Notes under the pieces: generated by a model
The model's input: the letters and a program-made list of their open reading frames with translations, nothing else
Told to the model about the DNA's origin: nothing
Databases searched by the model: none
Shown here: positions 30,452 to 33,789 of the stretch, one piece after another
Numbering within the stretch: the stretch's first letter is position 1
How the letters are laid out: each line of letters starts with the position of its first letter
DNA from: Pseudobdellovibrionaceae bacterium
GTDB taxonomy: Bacteria; Bdellovibrionota; Bdellovibrionia; Bdellovibrionales; Bdellovibrionaceae
DNA length: 33,789 nt
Assembly (NCBI GenBank): GCA_021731025.1
Contig: JAKFYD010000066.1
Span: forward strand, 1 to 33,789
Reading direction: 5' to 3'
Program-made: the position numbers and the translations under genes

Positions 30452-31726
30452 CTAATTGGAACGGCGACGATCACGAATGTAAAATAGAACTATCATCAAT
30501 AAAAGAAATCCACCGCTGATCAAATAGGTCTGCTGATCAAATTGAAAAATTAAAATAAATGAAAATAATGCGCCAAGAGTCGAGAGAATAGGAACCTTCC
30601 CTACAGACAGCGGAACTCGAAAAGGCCTTTTTCGCTTTTCATCCGAGAAGCGAAGGGAAATCAAAGCTAAGTTCACTAATAGAAAAACAAACATTGTTGT
30701 TAAAGAGGCTACGCTAGCAATAGTCTCTACTTTGGATAACGGAAGAAGAACTAAAGCCGCTGCAGTAATAACTAAAGAAGCAACCCAAGGGGTTTTTCTT
30801 TTTGGTAAAATTTTACTCAGAGCTTTTGGCAAAGCTTTCTCCTTGCTCATGCCATACAAAATACGACTTGCTCCAACCATGGAAATCAAGGCCGTGTTGG
30901 CCGTTGAAAAAAGAGCGATTCCACCTAAAATTCTTCCCATATTTTGAGAACTGGTTTGTGCTGCCGTCATCAATGCAGCGCCACTGGCTGCTAACTTTTC
31001 GCTGGGCAACAAAGCAAGAGCTGCAAGACTAACTAATATATAAAGCGCCGTTGAAATCGCAAGGCTTAGAAAAATCGCCGTCGGAATTTTCTTCTCTGGA
31101 TCTTTTGATTCTTCAGCCAAAGTCACAATATTTTCAAAACCGAAAAAGGAAAAAATAATTAATGCCGTTGCCGACAAAGTACCCATATGAGGTGTGGCTG
31201 ACAAAGCATTGCCAAAACTTTCACTCTGCCAACCTAAATAAATAATTAGGGCAAGACCACCGATCTCGATCAGTGTGAAAAGTATATTGGTCCATCCCGT
31301 GGCTTGAATTCCAATAATGGCGACTAATGTAAAAACAGTTAAAAGTGATATAGAGATTCCAATTCCACTGCCCGAAAAAAATTGATTGAAGTAACCTGTA
31401 AATGCAACGGCAACAGTTGCGGCCGTCGCTGCTCCTGAAAAGGCCATGACAGTTGCGGCAGATTCCGCAAGCCACTTTCTTTTCTTAAAGGCCTGCGAGA
31501 GATAATGAAATTCAGCACTGGCCGAAGGAAACATCGAAGCTAATTCGGCATAGGAAAAGGCAGTCAGTAAGGCCACAACTCCTGCACAAATAAAACTGAT
31601 CCACAGAGAATCGCCGGCTAGACCGGCAGCCTTGCCAATAATGGTGTAAATTCCTGCACCCAGAATCATACCGATTCCGTAGAACATCAGCATAGGAATA
31701 CCGAAAACACGTTTTAATTCTGGCAT
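30452..31726 (-). CDS. APC-family amino acid permease
   Basis: A 424-residue polytopic permease with 12 predicted helices. Signatures at the start: LKRVFGIPMLMFYGIGMILGAGIYTIIGKAAGLAGDSLWISFICAGVVALLTAFSYAELASMFPSASAEFHYL, including the GxGIYxxxG region; later FFGFENIVTLAEESKDPEKKIPTAI, the typical FxGF(D/E) loop. The C-terminus ends RDRRRSN. It resembles the cationic amino acid or general APC branch; the substrate is not determined. I chose the ATG at 31726, after GAGGAGAC, rather than an in-frame start at 31819, because it matches the family N-terminus. Confidence 0.9.
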   Translation of the reverse strand: MPELKRVFGIPMLMFYGIGMILGAGIYTIIGKAAGLAGDSLWISFICAGVVALLTAFSYAELASMFPSASAEFHYLSQAFKKRKWLAESAATVMAFSGAATAATVAVAFTGYFNQFFSGSGIGISISLLTVFTLVAIIGIQATGWTNILFTLIEIGGLALIIYLGWQSESFGNALSATPHMGTLSATALIIFSFFGFENIVTLAEESKDPEKKIPTAIFLSLAISTALYILVSLAALALLPSEKLAASGAALMTAAQTSSQNMGRILGGIALFSTANTALISMVGASRILYGMSKEKALPKALSKILPKRKTPWVASLVITAAALVLLPLSKVETIASVASLTTMFVFLLVNLALISLRFSDEKRKRPFRVPLSVGKVPILSTLGALFSFILIFQFDQQTYLISGGFLLLMIVLFYIRDRRRSN

Positions 31727-31744
31727 GAGTTTGTCTCCTCGTAA

Positions 31745-31761
31745 ACTTTCCATTGGAAAGT
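31745..31761. promoter_or_regulatory. 17-bp palindrome between the permease and YeiH-type genes
   Basis: ACTTTCC (31745-31751) and GGAAAGT (31755-31761) are exact reverse complements around ATT. The site lies 19 bases upstream of the permease ATG and just before the candidate promoter of the divergent transporter. Confidence 0.5.
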
Positions 31762-31767
31762 ATGACA

Positions 31768-31797
31768 TTGTCGAGCCTCTTGCAAATTGAGTATAGT
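31768..31797 (+). promoter_or_regulatory. Candidate promoter for the YeiH-type transporter
   Basis: TTGTCG (31768-31773), an 18-base spacer, and TATAGT (31792-31797) resemble a sigma-70 promoter and lie about 65 bases before the ATG at 31863. The upstream palindrome at 31745-31761 is close enough to influence it. Confidence 0.45.
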
Positions 31798-31862
31798 GAC
31801 GGAACTTGATCTTGCCCACAAACTTTTCACAGATTATGGTCAGTGGCTTAGGAGAATCGCAA

Positions 31863-32813
31863 ATGCATCTTCAAAAAATTATGATCTTTCTTGGTGCTGC
31901 TTTCGCACTTTCTCCTTGGTCCAATTCAGCTTTCGCTCTTTTTGCTGGAGTGTTTGTCGCACTGTCCGTAGGTAATCCCTTTCAGATTATAACTTCGCGG
32001 CTTTCACAAAAATTATTGATGTATTCCGTTGTTGGTCTTGGCGCAGGAATGAATTTAATGACGGTTGCTTCGGCGGGGGTCAGTGGCTTTGGTTATACAG
32101 CGATCAGTATTTTTTTAACTCTAGTACTAGGACTTTTTTTAGGTCGACTTTTTAAAACTGAAAGTGAGACAAGCTGGCTGGTCTCTTTCGGGACTGCCAT
32201 TTGTGGAGGAAGCGCTATTGCCGCATTAGCACCCGTGGTGAAAGCTAAACCTCAATCAATAACAGTATCTTTGGGGGTTGTGTTTTTGTTGAACTCAATT
32301 GCTCTGCTTGTTTTTCCCTCGCTAGGGCATAAATTCGATTTTTCTCAAGAGCAATTTGGTTTATGGGCTGCGCTGGCTATTCACGACACTAGTTCTGTTG
32401 TCGGTGCAAGTCTTCAATATGGAACGACGGCCTTGCAGATAGGGACCACAGTGAAATTAGCTCGCGCACTTTGGATTGTGCCAGCCACTTTTCTAATTGG
32501 GTTTATGTTGTCTCGCAGACAAAAGACAGTTGATCAAAATCTTAAAATTAAAAAGCCTTGGTTCATTTTGGGTTTTGTTATCTGTGCGGCTATTTTTACT
32601 TGGATTCCTCAGCTGAATGAAATTGGCCATATGGTAGAAATGCTAGCTCGCAAAACATTGGTACTGACCTTGTTCTTAATTGGTTCGAACTTGAGTTTGG
32701 GTTCCTTAAAAGCTGTTGGAATCAGACCGCTCCTGCAAGGGGTTATTCTGTGGCTAGTCGTAGCTTCAGTAACTGCTTTTTTGATTTACAATTCAGTTAT
32801 AAGCTATTCATAA
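31863..32813 (+). CDS. YeiH-type (UPF0324) putative sulfate/sulfite exporter-like membrane protein
   Basis: A 316-residue polytopic protein with about ten helices. Family signatures: LMYSVVGLGAGMNLMTVASAG, TSWLVSFGTAICGGSAIAALAPVVKAKP (the GTAICGGSAIAA motif is diagnostic), and LWAALAIHDTSSVVGASLQYGTTALQIGTTVKLARALWIVPATF. The UPF0324/YeiH family is predicted to export sulfonates or sulfite or act as a permease; the substrate is unproven. I set the start at ATG 31863 after AGGAGA; an in-frame start at 31806 has no ribosome site. It is divergent from the APC permease. Confidence 0.9.
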   Translation: MHLQKIMIFLGAAFALSPWSNSAFALFAGVFVALSVGNPFQIITSRLSQKLLMYSVVGLGAGMNLMTVASAGVSGFGYTAISIFLTLVLGLFLGRLFKTESETSWLVSFGTAICGGSAIAALAPVVKAKPQSITVSLGVVFLLNSIALLVFPSLGHKFDFSQEQFGLWAALAIHDTSSVVGASLQYGTTALQIGTTVKLARALWIVPATFLIGFMLSRRQKTVDQNLKIKKPWFILGFVICAAIFTWIPQLNEIGHMVEMLARKTLVLTLFLIGSNLSLGSLKAVGIRPLLQGVILWLVVASVTAFLIYNSVISYS

Positions 32814-32837
32814 TTTACAAATAATTGAGGAGGCCTC

Positions 32838-33194
32838 ATGAGTCGTTATGTCGATGGATTTCTTATTCCTATTAAGAAAAAAAATCTGAAAAAGTACCAA
32901 AAGATGGCTACACTCGGCCGCAATGTCTGGATGAAATACGGCGCGTTGGATTATTACGAATGCGTGGGTGACGATATTAAAAAAACCTACGGATTGCCGC
33001 TGGCAAAACTTTGTAAATTGAAACCGGACGAGACACTCATTTGGGCTTACATTGTGTACAAATCCAAAGCCCATCGCAACCAAGTGAATGCCAAAGTGAT
33101 GAAAGATCCGCTTATGAATCCAGAGGAACATATGGGTCTTTTCGACATGAAAAGGTTTTCAGTCGGTGGATTTAAAGTCTTAGTTCGATCTTAA
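32838..33194 (+). CDS. DUF1428-family protein
   Basis: A 118-residue protein with the standard DUF1428 pattern: SRYVDGFLIPIKKKNLKKYQKMATLGRNVWMKYGALDYYECVGDD, then DETLIWAYIVYKSKAHRNQVNAKVMKDPLM and ending MGLFDMKRFSVGGFKVLVRS. It is a ferredoxin-like dimeric alpha-beta barrel of unknown function, often found singly. GAGGAGG precedes the ATG, 25 bases after the YeiH-type stop. It converges on the macro-domain gene, with 8 bases between stops. Confidence 0.92.
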   Translation: MSRYVDGFLIPIKKKNLKKYQKMATLGRNVWMKYGALDYYECVGDDIKKTYGLPLAKLCKLKPDETLIWAYIVYKSKAHRNQVNAKVMKDPLMNPEEHMGLFDMKRFSVGGFKVLVRS

Positions 33195-33202
33195 GTAGTG
33201 TA

Positions 33203-33763
33203 TTAGATGTCTAATTCTAAATCAGCAGCTGCCACATCTTCTTTGCGACTAGGAGAAGATGAGTTAGGCTTTTTATTGTTATCTAATTTCTCTGAAGCGG
33301 ATAAAGGTTCATAAACATAAACTTCAAGATCACTTAAAGATCCTAAGTATTTCTCAATCAAAAGCTTCACATCGTCCCAATTGAGCCCGCCAAGCCCACA
33401 ACCTAGGGGGGGAAGTGCAAGGCTCTGGATGCCCATTTCTTGATAATGATTAGCCAAATAGCTCAAACCATCTTCGATATCCTTGAGCAAGGATTTATCT
33501 TTCCAGTGACGTTTGGTTGGGAAATTCAAAATCTGAACTTCGTTATTTTCCCAAAGATAAGGTTTTCCAGCTATAACCTCTCTTTTTTGACAACGAATTT
33601 TATAATCATTGAACATTTTCGGAAATTTTTTTTTGAAATCTAAAGCGAGCCCAGCCCCCATTACGCCAACACAGTTCACAGTGTTGGTAATAATTTGAGC
33701 AGAAGATTCAAAAATATTTCCCTGAATAAAAGTTACCAATTGAACCTCATTTTTTGGGTACAT
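33203..33763 (-). CDS. darG: DarG-like macro-domain protein (predicted ADP-ribosyl-DNA hydrolase, antitoxin)
   Basis: A 186-residue protein whose first 150 residues are a DarG-type macro domain: VTFIQGNIFESSAQIITNTVNCVGVMGAGLALDFKKKFPKMF, then QILNFPTKRHWKDKS and SLALPPLGCGLGGLNWDDVKLLIEKYLGSL. The NTVNCVGVMGxGLA and NFPTKRHW blocks are those of DarG; Lys84 in the latter corresponds to the residue needed to remove ADP-ribose from DNA thymidine. The last 35 residues are Ser/Lys/Asp-rich and disordered; the larger C-terminal domain found in longer DarG proteins is absent. The start overlaps the upstream gene by 17 bases, and that gene ends like DarT. A TTG farther in (LVTFIQG) is a possible alternative start. 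Confidence 0.85.
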   Translation of the reverse strand: MYPKNEVQLVTFIQGNIFESSAQIITNTVNCVGVMGAGLALDFKKKFPKMFNDYKIRCQKREVIAGKPYLWENNEVQILNFPTKRHWKDKSLLKDIEDGLSYLANHYQEMGIQSLALPPLGCGLGGLNWDDVKLLIEKYLGSLSDLEVYVYEPLSASEKLDNNKKPNSSSPSRKEDVAAADLELDI

Positions 33764-33789
33764 AGTACCATCCAGGATTGGCTTCCACA
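33747..33789 (-). CDS. darT: 3' end of an upstream gene, probably the DarT toxin (partial)
   Basis: On the minus strand the window edge contains an open frame ending in a TGA at 33747-33749. The last residues read VEANPGWYYVPKK. DarT DNA ADP-ribosyltransferases commonly end in a motif like PxWYY or PxWYF, so NPGWYY, followed by a short VPKK tail, is what one expects if darT precedes darG. The frame overlaps the macro-domain start by 17 bases, which also fits an operon with coupled translation. The rest of the gene is outside the window, so the identity rests on this short tail plus the neighbour. Confidence 0.55.
   Translation of the reverse strand, partial: VEANPGWYYVPKK

Noticed and set aside
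1-33789. tRNA or rRNA genes, CRISPR arrays, insertion sequences or prophage.
   Set aside because: Nothing with cloverleaf structure, regular spaced repeats, transposase motifs or phage structural genes was seen by eye.

Overview
The window looks like ordinary chromosome of a Gram-negative bacterium with modest GC content (about 40% by eye). The Gram-negative call rests on a complete TonB-ExbB-ExbD set next to an outer-membrane TonB-dependent receptor, and on several short proteins with signal peptides that appear to be periplasmic. The AT-rich style, strong purine-rich ribosome binding sites, many small stress-type enzymes and a pair of secreted peptidoglycan-active enzymes would fit a Bdellovibrio-like or other free-living delta-type bacterium. 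That assignment is an inference from style, not from a marker gene. I saw no rRNA, tRNA, CRISPR array, insertion sequence or prophage. No stretch over about 300 bases lacks a gene; the longest gap is 23990-24271.

Layout, left to right. 1-1.3 kb: an unrecognised, possibly cut-off gene, then a HigBA-like toxin-antitoxin pair. 1.4-7.1 kb: a P-type cation ATPase directly abutting a chromate-family transporter on the minus strand, and, divergently, a beta-CASP metallo-hydrolase followed by a YdeI-like protein. 7.2-10 kb: a small basic protein, an XRE-cupin regulator, and divergent from it a run of small enzymes (VOC, ABM-like, SnoaL-like, PhnB-like VOC, MazG-like). A 9-bp palindrome lies in the divergent promoter region. 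10-14.6 kb: envelope genes (polysaccharide deacetylase, M23 endopeptidase) flanking a GNAT enzyme, then a tight ECF sigma factor / anti-sigma / S41 protease operon. 14.6-15.9 kb: two secreted proteins on the minus strand, one with no normal start codon.

16.1-19.8 kb: a TetR regulator divergent from a DoxX-like / SRPBCC / SRPBCC / small protein / GNAT / AraC-GyrI run, with three palindromes in the intergenic region. 19.9-24 kb: RtcB, a DUF4143 ATPase whose promoter is buried in a long inverted repeat, and a SEC-C protein. 24.2-30.4 kb: a self-contained TonB uptake operon (tonB-exbB-exbD-receptor) ending in a clear terminator, then an AHSA1-type protein, a DUF1579 protein and a PepSY membrane protein. 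30.4-33.2 kb: an APC permease divergent from a YeiH-type transporter, and a DUF1428 protein.

The right edge holds the most interesting system. A DarG-like macro-domain gene is preceded, with a 17-base overlap, by the last codons of another minus-strand gene, whose C-terminus (NPGWYY, with a short tail) resembles that of the DarT DNA ADP-ribosyltransferase toxin. Other points worth a look are the gene that seems to start at AUA, the nested inverted repeat over what looks like a leaderless promoter of the DUF4143 ATPase, and the sigma/anti-sigma/protease operon.
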